Source: Aggregatimonas sangjinii
GTDB lineage: Bacteria > Bacteroidota > Bacteroidia > Flavobacteriales > Flavobacteriaceae
Length of the DNA: 64,000 nucleotides
Reading direction: 5' to 3'
NCBI RefSeq assembly: GCF_005943945.1
Contig: NZ_CP040710.1
Span: 3,083,501-3,147,500 of the forward strand
Notes under the pieces: model-generated
The model's database searches: none
Told to the model about the DNA's origin: nothing
The model's input: the letters and a program-made list of their open reading frames with translations, nothing else
Made by a program: the position numbers and the translations under genes
Part shown: one piece after another, positions 38,618-47,454 of the stretch
Layout: the number at the start of each line of letters is the position of its first letter
How positions within the stretch are numbered: the stretch's first letter is position 1

Positions 38618-41600
38618 ATGACTACTATTTTTCGAACTGGTCTTGCCATCCTTGCCTGTGGCATCTTAAGTGCCCAAACTTCGGGTGATGCGCTATCGCA
38701 GGAAAAATTTTCCGATCCAGAACCGGAATATCGGCCAAAAACCTGGATGCATGCCATGAGCGGCAATATGAGTAAAGCCGGATTGACCAAGGATTTAGAG
38801 GCCATGGCCGCAACGGGCATCGGCGGTATTATTTTATTCAACGTTTCGGCTTTTACCAAAAAAGGGGATGTCGTCTTTAATTCCCCAGAACACATCGCCA
38901 TGACCGGGCACGCGGCTGCGGAATGTGAGCGTTTGGGCCTAAGTTTCGGCGTCCACAATTGTGATGGTTGGACTTCAAGTGGTGGTCCCTGGGTAGCTCC
39001 CGAGCACTCCATGAAACAAATCGTACACCGTAAGATTGTCGTTGAAGGTGGAAAGGTCAATGTACAACTGCCTGAACCTACCCGACGCGGCGACTTTTAT
39101 AGAGACGTGGCCACCATCGCATATCCATCCCTACCATCTGAAGTCATCGATGCAAATTCCAAACCCAAAGTAACCGCCTCTAGCGATGATTTCGATACGA
39201 ATTTAATAACTGACGGCAAAATTGACGAGAGGAGCTGGTTGCGAGTACCGGAAGGTGAAATATCATGGATCCAATGGGAATACAAGCAACCTCACACCGT
39301 CAGGTCCTTTTACCTAAACTGCGAGAAAAAACGGGAAAATGGTATTACAAAACTGCAAACTTCCGAAGACGGAATCCATTTCGAGGATGTTATGGACTTT
39401 ACCGTTTTACGGCAAGGAAAAAAGGAGTATGCCATTGACCAACATTTCGCAGCCATTACCGCAAAGTATTTCCGTTTTGTCACCGATATGGATTTTGAGC
39501 TTTCCGAAATAGACCTGAGTGCGGTATATCGATATAACGATATGTTACCACGTACGAGTTTATATAGGTTCGAGAACCGCAGGCTGCCCGATTTGGATGA
39601 GGCATCCAGCGAGATGATCATCCGCAAAGAAGATATGGTCAATGTTACGGAAGCCGTTGATGAAAACGGAAACCTAAAAACTACCCTACCGGAAGGCGAT
39701 TGGACCATCATGCGCTTCGGTTACACGATAACCGGCGCGGTCAACAGTCCCGCATCGGACGAGGGCCGCGGATGGGAGGTAGACAAAATGAGCAGGGCTT
39801 CTTTCAAAACCTTTTTCGACGGGTACGTTAAAAATGTCATAGATGTTTCCAAGCCCGTAGCGCCCAATGCGCTTCAGTATATCGAAATTGACAGCTATGA
39901 GGTCGGGGGGCAAAACTGGACCCAGGGCTACGAAGAACAGTTCAAGGAACACTTCGGATATGATATACTGGACTTCCTGCCCCTATACGCCGGTCGGTAC
40001 ATCGATGATCTCGATACCACGGAACGTATTCTTTGGGATATCAGAAACTTCAATAGCCAGCTCATGGTCGAGAATTATTTCGACTATTTCACAGAACTAT
40101 GTCATGACGAGGGCCTCATCAGTTATGTGGAGCCTTACAGCTTTAACGCGGCTTTCAACGAATTGGATGCGGCAAGGAGTGTCGACATTCCTATGGGCGA
40201 ATTCTGGATGCACCAACGCTATCAGACCGAGACCGCAGTCTCCGGAGCCAGAATCTATGGAAAGAATATCGTTTCCGCCGAATCGTTCTCCGCACAACCG
40301 GATATAAATTGGAAAAGCCATCCGGGATTCATGAAGCTGACCGGCGATATCGCCTGGAGCCTAGGCATCAACGAGTTTATGTTCCATCGTTTTACCCATC
40401 AGGCAAACACCCACGTGGCCCCGGGAATTACCATGGGCATTTGGGGTTCGCATATAGATAGAACGCAAACCTGGTGGGAAGGCGCGGGAAAAAGTTGGTT
40501 CAAATACCTGGCGAGGGGTCAATACCTGTTACGAAAGGGTATCCCGGTTTCCGACTTACTTGTCTTTGTGGGAGATGGAACCCCCAGTTCCAGTTATCAG
40601 GCGAGATCTATTCAGCCCAAACTACCGGATTATGTGAATTTCGATTGCATCAATTCGGATGCCCTTATCAATAGAATTGAAGTAGAAGATGACAAAATGG
40701 TACTTCCCAACGGGATTTCCTACTATATGCTCCACCTGAAGAATATGAAGGAAGTAAAACTGACCACATTGCGAAAAATAGCGGATCTGGCGGCTAAGGG
40801 TATCATTATCACAGGAGAAAAGCCCCAGAAACTGGGCGGTTACAATCATTCACCTACCGATAAAAAAGAGTTCGACGAATTGGTGGAAAAAATCTGGAGC
40901 TCGCCGAAAACCAAAACCGACGAAGCCTGGGAAGAACTTTACGAGACGTATAACATTCCGAAGGACTTGGTTATGGATCAAGGTGAAGACATTGGCTATA
41001 CCCATCGCAAAACGGAGAACGAGGACATCTATTTCTTTTACAATCCCCATGAAACCTCCAAGACATTCCAATGTACGTTTAACGTAGCGGATAAAATTCC
41101 GGAACTATGGGATCCAATGACCGGAGAGGCTATCAAATCGGGCACCTTCGAACATCATAAAAACGGAACGACTACGACGCTCGTGACACTGCCAACGGAA
41201 GGCTCCACTTTTGTCGTTTTTAAGACCCCTTCAGAAAATAGCATCAGCGTTGATCCCAAGTATGTGCTTGCCCATCCTGAGGTACAGGCAATTTTTTCGG
41301 AGCAGAGCGGGTTGAAATATGAAGTATCGAAGTCCGGTGAATTCGAAGTGCGATTGACCGATGGCAAAACAAAAAAATTAGAAGTCGAAAAAATTCCGGA
41401 AGCAATATCCCTTACAGGAAGCTGGGATGTTACGTTTCCCCTTCCCAATTCAGACCAAAAAACGCTTCAATTTCCCGAATTGGTCGACTGGAGTCAACAC
41501 AGCGATACCGAAATCAAGTATTTTTCAGGCTCGGCAACCTACAACAAGACCTTCGACCTGTCCAAGAAAACTTTGGCCAAAGGGCTTAGGCTAAAGCTGG

Positions 41601-41959
41601 ACCTTGGTGAAGTGCACGTCGCCGCAAAAGTGTCCCTGAACGGAAAACATCTGGGCGTACTTTGGAAGTCTCCCTACCAAATCGATATCACGGAAGCAGC
41701 CAAAAAAGGCGAGAATATATTGATAATAGAGGTGACCAATCAATGGACCAATAGGCTTATCGGTGATGAAAATTATCCGGATACTTCTGGATATTTCGAT
41801 TCCGAAGAAATGCCGGATTGGTATGTCAACAACGAACCTCCTCCAAACACAAAACGTTCAACCTTCGCCACCCAAAAATTCTTCGAAAAAGGGGATGAGC
41901 TTCTATCGGCGGGCCTTATAGGCCCGGTAACTATCAAAGCCTCGAAGTTGATAGAGTAA
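38618..41959 (+). CDS. GH106 alpha-L-rhamnosidase, copy 2 (tandem paralogue)
   Basis: The 1113-residue product from ATG 38618 (an in-frame GTG at 38609 is the alternative) has signal peptide MTTIFRTGLAILACGILSAQ. It repeats every block of copy 1: TWMHAMSGNMSKAGLTKDLE, LSFGVHNCDGWTSSGGPW, DSYEVGGQNWTQGY, EPYSFNAAFNELD, FMFHRFTHQANTHVAPG, MGIWGSHIDRTQTWW and the C-terminal TNQWTNRLIGDENYP. The discoidin-like insert (about 190-310) is more diverged. Equal length and shared motifs show a tandem duplication with divergence, probably for different linkages or sulfation states of rhamnose (inference). It is the last gene of the PUL operon; the following 290 bp contain no clear hairpin terminator and no gene. 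Confidence 0.92.
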   Translation: MTTIFRTGLAILACGILSAQTSGDALSQEKFSDPEPEYRPKTWMHAMSGNMSKAGLTKDLEAMAATGIGGIILFNVSAFTKKGDVVFNSPEHIAMTGHAAAECERLGLSFGVHNCDGWTSSGGPWVAPEHSMKQIVHRKIVVEGGKVNVQLPEPTRRGDFYRDVATIAYPSLPSEVIDANSKPKVTASSDDFDTNLITDGKIDERSWLRVPEGEISWIQWEYKQPHTVRSFYLNCEKKRENGITKLQTSEDGIHFEDVMDFTVLRQGKKEYAIDQHFAAITAKYFRFVTDMDFELSEIDLSAVYRYNDMLPRTSLYRFENRRLPDLDEASSEMIIRKEDMVNVTEAVDENGNLKTTLPEGDWTIMRFGYTITGAVNSPASDEGRGWEVDKMSRASFKTFFDGYVKNVIDVSKPVAPNALQYIEIDSYEVGGQNWTQGYEEQFKEHFGYDILDFLPLYAGRYIDDLDTTERILWDIRNFNSQLMVENYFDYFTELCHDEGLISYVEPYSFNAAFNELDAARSVDIPMGEFWMHQRYQTETAVSGARIYGKNIVSAESFSAQPDINWKSHPGFMKLTGDIAWSLGINEFMFHRFTHQANTHVAPGITMGIWGSHIDRTQTWWEGAGKSWFKYLARGQYLLRKGIPVSDLLVFVGDGTPSSSYQARSIQPKLPDYVNFDCINSDALINRIEVEDDKMVLPNGISYYMLHLKNMKEVKLTTLRKIADLAAKGIIITGEKPQKLGGYNHSPTDKKEFDELVEKIWSSPKTKTDEAWEELYETYNIPKDLVMDQGEDIGYTHRKTENEDIYFFYNPHETSKTFQCTFNVADKIPELWDPMTGEAIKSGTFEHHKNGTTTTLVTLPTEGSTFVVFKTPSENSISVDPKYVLAHPEVQAIFSEQSGLKYEVSKSGEFEVRLTDGKTKKLEVEKIPEAISLTGSWDVTFPLPNSDQKTLQFPELVDWSQHSDTEIKYFSGSATYNKTFDLSKKTLAKGLRLKLDLGEVHVAAKVSLNGKHLGVLWKSPYQIDITEAAKKGENILIIEVTNQWTNRLIGDENYPDTSGYFDSEEMPDWYVNNEPPPNTKRSTFATQKFFEKGDELLSAGLIGPVTIKASKLIE

Positions 41960-42248
41960 AATAACAAATACGTATAAGCTTTCCGATGTGGTTCAGCTGC
42001 GGAGCAGATGGATGTATGCTCAATATATAATTTGTCTACAATGGTGATTCGCCCTGTCGCCGTTACAACAGGGAGTTTGTCCTTTGTAAATGCTATTTGG
42101 CCTTTTGATGGTCTTTTAGCCTTTCCTTGGATTCAGGAAGACAGCAATTCTTTAAAAGGTTCCCAGGGCCCTAAATCAACTTGTTGCTAGCCGCTAAGGA
42201 AAACACTGAATTTTTAAGGGAAATTGATGACAATGGAATAAGAAACTC

Positions 42249-42641
42249 CTATGCAATTTTTTCGCCAGAATCTATCATGGCCTTTAGACTAGAAACATTT
42301 TCGATATTAGCCGTATGGTAGGCCATCAAACGATTCAATGACAATTGATAACTAAGCTCTTTCATCGGATTGCCTAGGTTGCTCTTTACGATAGCCTCTA
42401 GGTTTTCGGTAATCTCATTCACAATCGAGTCGGTAGTATTGCCAGGATTCACTTGGATCGCCTTTAAGGTTTCGGAGGTGTCCCCTTCGCTCCCGCAACT
42501 GAATTGTACATAGTCGGCGAGCACCACTTGTGACCTTTCCGTAAGAAAACTGATATCACTTCCGTTAAAATAGGTGTTTACCTGTTTTGCAATGGCGTAG
42601 AGATTGCTTAGTTCCTTTCCCAATAGTTCCTTTTTTGTCAT
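42249..42641 (-). CDS. Hypothetical helical protein (130 aa)
   Basis: The 130-residue product is soluble, acidic and mainly helical, with one cysteine (VQFSCGSEG, about 49). No signal peptide, no membrane segment and no motif that I recognise. ATG at 42641. It stands alone between the PUL and the DUF2188 gene on the opposite strand to the PUL. Codon use looks like that of its neighbours, so it is likely real. Confidence 0.6.
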   Translation of the reverse strand: MTKKELLGKELSNLYAIAKQVNTYFNGSDISFLTERSQVVLADYVQFSCGSEGDTSETLKAIQVNPGNTTDSIVNEITENLEAIVKSNLGNPMKELSYQLSLNRLMAYHTANIENVSSLKAMIDSGEKIA

Positions 42642-42766
42642 AAGTCTTGCTTTTTACCCGTGCCCCTGTTGAAACTTTAAACTAAAATACATTGTGCGCG
42701 AAACAAGTATGATCCCATTCGGTTCAATTTATGCCTTAAGAAGTTGCTAGTTCGTTCGACCTAGAC

Positions 42767-43051
42767 CTAATCAGGATAGCTAATCCGGTCCCGAATACCG
42801 CCACTTTTGCGATGGATGATGACATCAGCCTTGTATTTTCGGGCCAAACATTTGGCCTTGTTGATGGCGGTGCTCTGTTTTCGGTGCTTGCTGGTGATGC
42901 GTTGGTTCCCTTCACGGCGAACGGCCCATCCTTCTTGATAAGGTACCACATGTTGGTGCCATGTCCGCCCACGATTGTTGCGTTGCGCGCTATTAAACAA
43001 GACTTCGAAAAGTTCAACAAGGGTTCGTAACCAAGATTTGACGTTTGACAC
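42767..43051 (-). CDS. DUF2188-domain protein
   Basis: The 94-residue frame from GTG 43051 carries the DUF2188 pattern at 33-92: HVVPYQEGWAVRREGNQRIT, the INKAKCLARKYKADVIIH helix-strand pair and the closing RKSGGIRDRISYPD. DUF2188 proteins are small beta-alpha proteins of unknown function. The start is uncertain because family members normally begin just before the HVVP block; the extra 30 residues run through a repeat-rich stretch and may be untranslated or a fusion. On the same strand, the GIY-YIG gene lies upstream with REP-like palindromes between them. Confidence 0.75.
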   Translation of the reverse strand: MSNVKSWLRTLVELFEVLFNSAQRNNRGRTWHQHVVPYQEGWAVRREGNQRITSKHRKQSTAINKAKCLARKYKADVIIHRKSGGIRDRISYPD

Positions 43052-43079
43052 GGGTGGTTTTTGCTGCTTTCGAAGATAC

Positions 43080-43225
43080 TACTCCTTCGCTTTTCGCTAC
43101 GCTCTGAGCTTCGGAGCATGTGGATACTAATCAAAGTAACCGCGTATTCCTCCTTCTACGCTGCTCGTTACCTCGCAGCTACGGAGGATGAAGATGATAC
43201 TCCTTCGCTGAAGCTACGGGACATG
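43080..43225. repeat. REP-like palindromic repeats between DUF2188 and GIY-YIG genes
   Basis: Related GC-rich imperfect palindromes: CTTCGCTTTTCGCTACGCTC with GAGCTTCGGAGCATG (about 43085-43121), CTCCTTCTACGCTGCTCG with GCAGCTACGGAGG (about 43150-43191) and CTCCTTCGCTGAAGCTACGG (about 43199-43220). Further members are at about 43522-43560 and in the tmRNA terminator (43648-43687), and a similar short hairpin lies in the MITE-like element at 10384. Confidence 0.6.
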
Positions 43226-43234
43226 CTCATTGCA

Positions 43235-43480
43235 TTAAACTAACCTCTTATTTCGAAATGCGAAGCCCGAGCCAGTCTTCAAATATCTTTCAAAATCGTA
43301 GGCCTTTTGTTTGTCTATAAAAAGGGATAGGTGTACCAATTCAACAGGAAGTTTGTCTTTAGTAAAACTTACTTCGCCTTTTTGGTGCCCGATCAATCTC
43401 TGAGTAATATTGGTGGTATATCCTGTATAGTATTTGCCATTGGCACACTTCAATATGTAAACGGCATACGGGAGGTCCAT
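43235..43480 (-). CDS. GIY-YIG nuclease-domain protein
   Basis: The 81-residue product is a minimal GIY-YIG domain: YAVYILKCANGKYYTGYTTN with the two tyrosine blocks (YVYIL and YYTGYT forms), Arg28 in TQRLIGHQ and a C-terminal AYDFERYLKTGSGFAFRNKR containing the catalytic Glu64 position. Members of this UPF0213-like group are single-domain nucleases of unclear role that often stand next to tRNA-type genes in Flavobacteriia. Here it lies downstream of the tmRNA 3' end on the same strand, surrounded by REP-like repeats. ATG at 43480. Confidence 0.9.
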   Translation of the reverse strand: MDLPYAVYILKCANGKYYTGYTTNITQRLIGHQKGEVSFTKDKLPVELVHLSLFIDKQKAYDFERYLKTGSGFAFRNKRLV

Positions 43481-43641
43481 GGTTTTTTTGGATAAAATTA
43501 TAAAAGAAAGATAAAAAAAATTCTCCTACGCTCTTCGTACCTCGAGCTTCGGAGCACTGGCACTGTTGACAAACAATGGATCTACATCCACCGAAACCCT
43601 CCGAACTTGAAGACTAGAAGTTTTCAACTTATCGATTAAAT

Positions 43642-43687
43642 TAAAAAGCCCTCCGAAGCTCGCGCAAAGCGACGAGCGTAGGAGGGC
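43642..43687 (-). terminator. Rho-independent terminator of tmRNA built from a REP-like palindrome
   Basis: On the minus strand GCCCTCC (43687-43681) pairs with GGAGGGC (43654-43648), with a second stem GCTCG/CGAGC inside, followed by TTTTTAA. It begins only a few bases after the tmRNA 3' end. Confidence 0.85.
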
Positions 43688-43691
43688 GAAG

Positions 43692-44089
43692 GTGGAGCCG
43701 GAGGGATTCGAACCCTCGTCCAAACAAGCAATCGCAATACTTTCTACATGCTTAGTTTCCGATTGATTTTCGACGCAGGCCTGACCGGAAACGGCCCAAC
43801 CAACGCTTAGCTTCTTTAGATTTTGGTGGTAGCACCAAAGCGAATGCTACCCTTGTGTTGACTTTTCTGGTGCCCCTTTGAGAATCGCCGCCAACAAGGG
43901 CTATTCAGGGACATCTCGCTTTCCGACCTTGTCGGAACGAGGCTAAATCCTACTGTAATTCGGATTAAGCGGCAAGAGCGTAGTTATTATCGCCAATTAA
44001 AAGTGTGGAAAATGAGATTAACGAGCTGTTGACCGGCGCTCGGCATGCTTATATTCCAATTGGTCTCGCTGTCAAAACCAGTCGGCCCC
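43692..44089 (-). ncRNA. ssrA: Transfer-messenger RNA (tmRNA, SsrA)
   Basis: The 5' end GGGGCCGACTGGTTTTGACA (44089 leftwards) and the 3' part GGGTTCGAATCCCTCCGGCT followed by CC form the tRNA-like acceptor stem (GGGGCCG with CGGCTCC, one G-U) and T-arm. The tag frame at 43994-43965 reads GGC-GAT-AAT-AAC-TAC-GCT-CTT-GCC-GCT-TAA, giving GDNNYALAA, close to the GENNYALAA type usual in Bacteroidota. The genome encodes ACC-T rather than CCA at the 3' end, so the terminal A is added enzymatically. It rescues stalled ribosomes with SmpB. The length of about 398 nt is usual. Confidence 0.96.
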
Positions 44090-44220
44090 TTCAATGAGTT
44101 CGATTAGCTTTGCCAATCGTAAACGAATCGAACCCTCTGTAGCTTTAGCGTAAGAGGACCTCTACTCTGTCCCTAAAGGTATGGAGTTCGTTTCCCAATG
44201 ATTTTTTTCAAAGAACTATC

Positions 44221-44340
44221 ATTCTGGGCGTTCCGGTACACCTTGGCCGAAGCTTCGGTGCACCCGTCGGGCTTTCGGCAGTACACGCCTGCCCGTACCT
44301 AACGGCACGTTCGTGCGGGGTACTTGCCTCTATCCCTAAC
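44221..44340 (-). ncRNA. Structured RNA candidate upstream of tmRNA (Flavo-1-like?)
   Basis: Read on the minus strand the block begins GTTAGGGATAGAGGCAAGTA and ends CCGGAACGCCCAGAATG, enclosing hairpins such as GCACGAACGTGC, a GAAAGCCCGACGGG joint and GGTGCACCGAAGCTTCGG. The frame TTAGGGAT...GAAAGCCCG...GGAACGCCCA matches from memory a recurrent flavobacterial structured element, perhaps the Flavo-1 motif; I am not certain of the name. It lies 130 bp before the tmRNA 5' end on the same strand. The rest of the 495-bp gap (44341-44584) is low-complexity and AT-rich. Confidence 0.4.
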
Positions 44341-44584
44341 GCGGCTGCAAAGCTAACAAAAACTTGCGAACCGTCGCAGAACCCAGTACATTTATGGCAA
44401 ATAGTATGCCGTGTTGAAAGTTGGCAGTAGACGGTAGCAGTTGGCAGTTTTGGCTTCCAGGTTCCAAGAGTCTAAAAGCCAAGAAAATAAACTAATAAAC
44501 ACCTAAACCCATAAACTCATAGATACCTAACCATAACCCAATAACCCAATAACAAACTAACCCACTAACATAACAACAAACCAA
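44341..44584. other. Low-complexity region upstream of saccharopine-dehydrogenase-like gene
   Basis: No gene seen. The stretch 44490-44584 is made of degenerate repeats of ATAAAC, ACCCAATA and CTAACC-type units (TAACCCAATAACCCAATAAC near 44531-44550), a slippage-prone purine-poor leader immediately before the start codon. Confidence 0.6.
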
Positions 44585-45790
44585 ATGAAATTCGGAATCA
44601 TCCGCGAACGTAAAAATCCACCGGACAGGCGCGTCGTCCTCTCCCCGGAAGCCTGCCAAAAAGTCCTTTCCAGCCATCCCAAGGCAGAAATTATCGTCGA
44701 ACCCTCTCCCATTCGGGTGTTTGCCGATGCCGAATATAAAGAGGCAGGAATTCAAGTCGCCAACAAAATGAAGGAATGCGACGTCCTCTTAGGCGTCAAG
44801 GAAGTACCCATTCGTTCGCTTATCCCCAATAAAAAATACTTCTTCTTTTCGCATACCATCAAAAAACAGCCCTACAACCGGAAGTTGTTGCGGGCCATCC
44901 TCGAAAAGAACATCGAACTCTACGACCATGAAGTCATTACCAACGAAAAAGAACAACGCCTGGTCGCCTTTGGCCGTTATGCGGGGATTGTCGGCGCATA
45001 CAACGGATTTCGCGCATACGGACTCAAATTCGGACTGTTTCAATTACCAAAGGCCGAAACCCTGGCCGACCAACAGGCGTTAATCCAAGAACTTAAAAAA
45101 ATAAAACTTCCCAACATCAAAATCCTCTTGACCGGGCGCGGGCGCGTCGGGAACGGGTCCCGCGAAATGCTCGATGCCATGGGCATTCGAAAAGTAAATG
45201 TTACCGAGTACTTGGATCAAGATTTCAACGAACCCGTATATTGTCAAATCGATGCCTCGGAATACAACAAACGCAAAGATGGGACACGGGGCAATAAAGC
45301 CGATTTCTTTGCAAATCCGCAGGAGTACAAATCTAACTTTTTCCGCTTTGCCAAGGTCACCGATTTTTATATCGCCGGGCATTTTTACGGGCAGGGAGCG
45401 CCCTATTTGTATACCCGAGACGATGCCAAACACCCGGAGTTCAACATCAAGGTCGTCGCCGATGTCAGCTGCGATATCGATGGACCGGTAGCCACTACCA
45501 TTCGCCCTTCCACCATCGCCGAACCGATTTATGGCTATAATCCCAAGACCGAACAAGAGGTCAACTTTAAAAACAAGTCGGCTATAGCCGTAATGGCGGT
45601 CGATAATCTGCCTTGCGAATTGCCGCGAGATGCCAGCGTCGGATTTGGCGAAGCTTTTCTGAAAAACGTAATTCCCGCCTTTTTCAACGGCGACAAAGAC
45701 GGACTCCTAGAACGCGCACGCATGACGCAAAATGGGAAATTGACGAAACGCTATGCCTATCTGCAGGATTATGTGGATGGGAAGGAATGA
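44585..45790 (+). CDS. NAD(P)-dependent oxidoreductase, saccharopine/alanine dehydrogenase-like
   Basis: The 401-residue protein has the N-terminal AlaDh/PNT-type domain (MKFGIIRERKNPPDRRVVLS, substrate-binding Arg/Lys positions; VLLGVKEVP; YFFFSHTIKKQ with a conserved His) and a Rossmann domain with a glycine-rich ILLTGRGRVGNGSREML (about 180-195), and the Asp-rich VADVSCDIDGP (about 296-306) typical of lysine-forming saccharopine dehydrogenases. It probably catalyses NAD(P)-linked reductive or oxidative conversion of an amino-acid adduct; a true lysine-pathway role is not certain. The start ATG 44585 follows a low-complexity leader. It is monocistronic and faces a repeat-rich gap. Confidence 0.85.
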   Translation: MKFGIIRERKNPPDRRVVLSPEACQKVLSSHPKAEIIVEPSPIRVFADAEYKEAGIQVANKMKECDVLLGVKEVPIRSLIPNKKYFFFSHTIKKQPYNRKLLRAILEKNIELYDHEVITNEKEQRLVAFGRYAGIVGAYNGFRAYGLKFGLFQLPKAETLADQQALIQELKKIKLPNIKILLTGRGRVGNGSREMLDAMGIRKVNVTEYLDQDFNEPVYCQIDASEYNKRKDGTRGNKADFFANPQEYKSNFFRFAKVTDFYIAGHFYGQGAPYLYTRDDAKHPEFNIKVVADVSCDIDGPVATTIRPSTIAEPIYGYNPKTEQEVNFKNKSAIAVMAVDNLPCELPRDASVGFGEAFLKNVIPAFFNGDKDGLLERARMTQNGKLTKRYAYLQDYVDGKE

Positions 45791-45824
45791 GGTTTGAGGT
45801 ACGAGGTACGAGATATTAGATACG

Positions 45825-45932
45825 AAATTAGAAGTTTGGAGTTGGAAGTCCGAAGTCGGAAGTCGGAAGCTGGAAGTGGGATGTGGGATGTGGGATGTGG
45901 GATGTGGGAAGTTGGAAGTTGGAAGTTGGGAA
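45825..45932. repeat. Tandem short repeats (GGATGTG and GGAAGTT/C units)
   Basis: A run of degenerate GGAAGTC/GGAAGTT units flanks four near-perfect heptamers GGATGTG (45879-45908). The gap 45791-46195 otherwise holds CTCTTGTCTCTTGACTCCTG-type pyrimidine repeats (46087-46125) and no gene. It looks like slippage-generated sequence between convergent genes. Confidence 0.85.
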
Positions 45933-46195
45933 AATATGAAATTGGGATGAGCTTCGATGGATGTATTGAGTGAGGAGGGGAGCTCAGAAAGTGTTCCCAG
46001 TTCAAGTAGTGGAAAAAGTTTGGGACTTCTACTTTGGTTTTTAAAAAAATGGACACAGTTCCAACCGAATTGGTCGTTCGTCCCCTCTTCTCTTGTCTCT
46101 TGTCTCTTGACTCCTGACTATTAACCCATAACTCTGAACTCTGAACAAACCAATAACAGTAAAAACCAATCCGAACCACGCAACACCCTCTCCCC

Positions 46196-47311
46196 CTACT
46201 CCACCACTATATTCCATTCCACAATCGGCTGCTCCTTCGGTGCGGTAAACGCTCCCAATGCCTTTAACTTCAAATCGATATTTGATACTTTTTCAAGGGT
46301 TTTTATTTGTAAGGTTTCCGTTTGTCCGGCTGCAATGGTAAAAATCGGAGGTTTGCTGTAAAAAGTATATGACATGGCATTTTCAAAGAGCAAATCGCTG
46401 CTCGATACATTTTCCAATTCTACGCGTAAGACCAGGGTATCCATTTCATAAGCGACCGCATTGACCTTTATACATTGCTCCAGCAAAGGTTTGAGGTACT
46501 CTGCCTTTCCCACCAGCAAATCGTTATAAACGGCAACGGTACGTCCGGCAAATAAGGCTTCCTTGAGACTTTCCAACGTTTTATCCTTGGCAAAGACCAA
46601 GGTTATCGGTCGGTGATTCCCTTTTTCGGTATAGTCCCAATCTATGAGTCCGTGTACATCGCTGGTACCCATTATCGTCAGGTTTTGTTCCAAGGCCAGC
46701 GCAAGACTTTCTTCGGCATAGTCCATTGAATTGATGACCTCAATGCCGTGCAGTTCACCGTTTGCAATCCGTTTCTTTTGAAAATCGCTTAGAATGGGAT
46801 TCCCGGTCGGACTCTGTCGATACCAGGCCGGATGGTTCCAAAACACAAAGGCGCCCTGTTTTTTGGCCGCGGTAAAGGCTTTTTCCGCCTCGCTTTCCAT
46901 GAGCGTATTGGCGTCCGTAATAAAAATGGCATTGCTATGGCCTACTGGTGCCGATCTGGTAATCTCCGAACCAGGTACGATAAGTAGCTCGTGCTCCGCC
47001 GCTTCCGCTAAGGCAAGATCAAACGCCCGATTTCGGTCCGGATGCGGGATATCTTCAGAATGGGGTTGGTATTCCAAATGTTCCGTCAGCGAAATCGCAT
47101 CCAAATCTTCGCGTAAGGCCTCTTGAACACGAATAGTGGGCCAGACGTTGCCATCCGAAAAAACGGAATGCATGTGCAAATCGGTTTTCAAGGTCACATA
47201 GCCCTCGATATTCGGATACGTCATTGCCGACGCTCCGGTATGGCTGTGTTCTTGACCAATCATAAAGGCAAATGTGAAAAGCGTAAGTAGTAGGGAAGTC
47301 GATTTTTTCAT
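46196..47311 (-). CDS. Secreted PHP-domain phosphoesterase
   Basis: The 371-residue product from ATG 47311 has a signal peptide (MKKSTSLLLTLFTFAFMIGQ); the longer frame upstream lacks one. The PHP metal-binding residues are complete: HxH in KTDLHMHSVFSDG, Glu-His in LTEHLEYQPH, Glu in VPGSEITR, His in VGHSNAIFI and WNHPAW, and DxH in MGTSDVHGLIDW. A beta-sandwich C-terminal domain follows (about 275-371). Such proteins are periplasmic hydrolases of phosphoesters with unknown natural substrates. It is convergent with the dehydrogenase gene and is followed upstream by pldA on the same strand. Confidence 0.9.
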   Translation of the reverse strand: MKKSTSLLLTLFTFAFMIGQEHSHTGASAMTYPNIEGYVTLKTDLHMHSVFSDGNVWPTIRVQEALREDLDAISLTEHLEYQPHSEDIPHPDRNRAFDLALAEAAEHELLIVPGSEITRSAPVGHSNAIFITDANTLMESEAEKAFTAAKKQGAFVFWNHPAWYRQSPTGNPILSDFQKKRIANGELHGIEVINSMDYAEESLALALEQNLTIMGTSDVHGLIDWDYTEKGNHRPITLVFAKDKTLESLKEALFAGRTVAVYNDLLVGKAEYLKPLLEQCIKVNAVAYEMDTLVLRVELENVSSSDLLFENAMSYTFYSKPPIFTIAAGQTETLQIKTLEKVSNIDLKLKALGAFTAPKEQPIVEWNIVVE

Positions 47312-47454
47312 CTTGGTAGTGATTAAGCTACCTAAAGTACTGAAAAAATGACAATGGCACTTGTCGGAGGTAGTTTCAGGATCGAGCATCAAATTGAAGG
47401 TTAATCATCTGGTCTAACTGGACATACTAAAAAACATCAGGATAGAAGGTAATT

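Noticed and set aside
42736-43134. A 132-codon minus-strand frame overlapping the DUF2188 gene
   Set aside because: The alternative frame matches DUF2188 clearly; this one runs through REP-like repeats and has no family features.
43526-43723. A 65-codon minus-strand frame beginning MDEGSNPSGSTF
   Set aside because: It starts inside the tmRNA 3' domain; GSNPSGSTF is the usual mistranslation of a T-arm and acceptor stem.
45840-45935. Repeats that might suggest a CRISPR array
   Set aside because: Units are 7 bp, contiguous and without spacers; this is a microsatellite.
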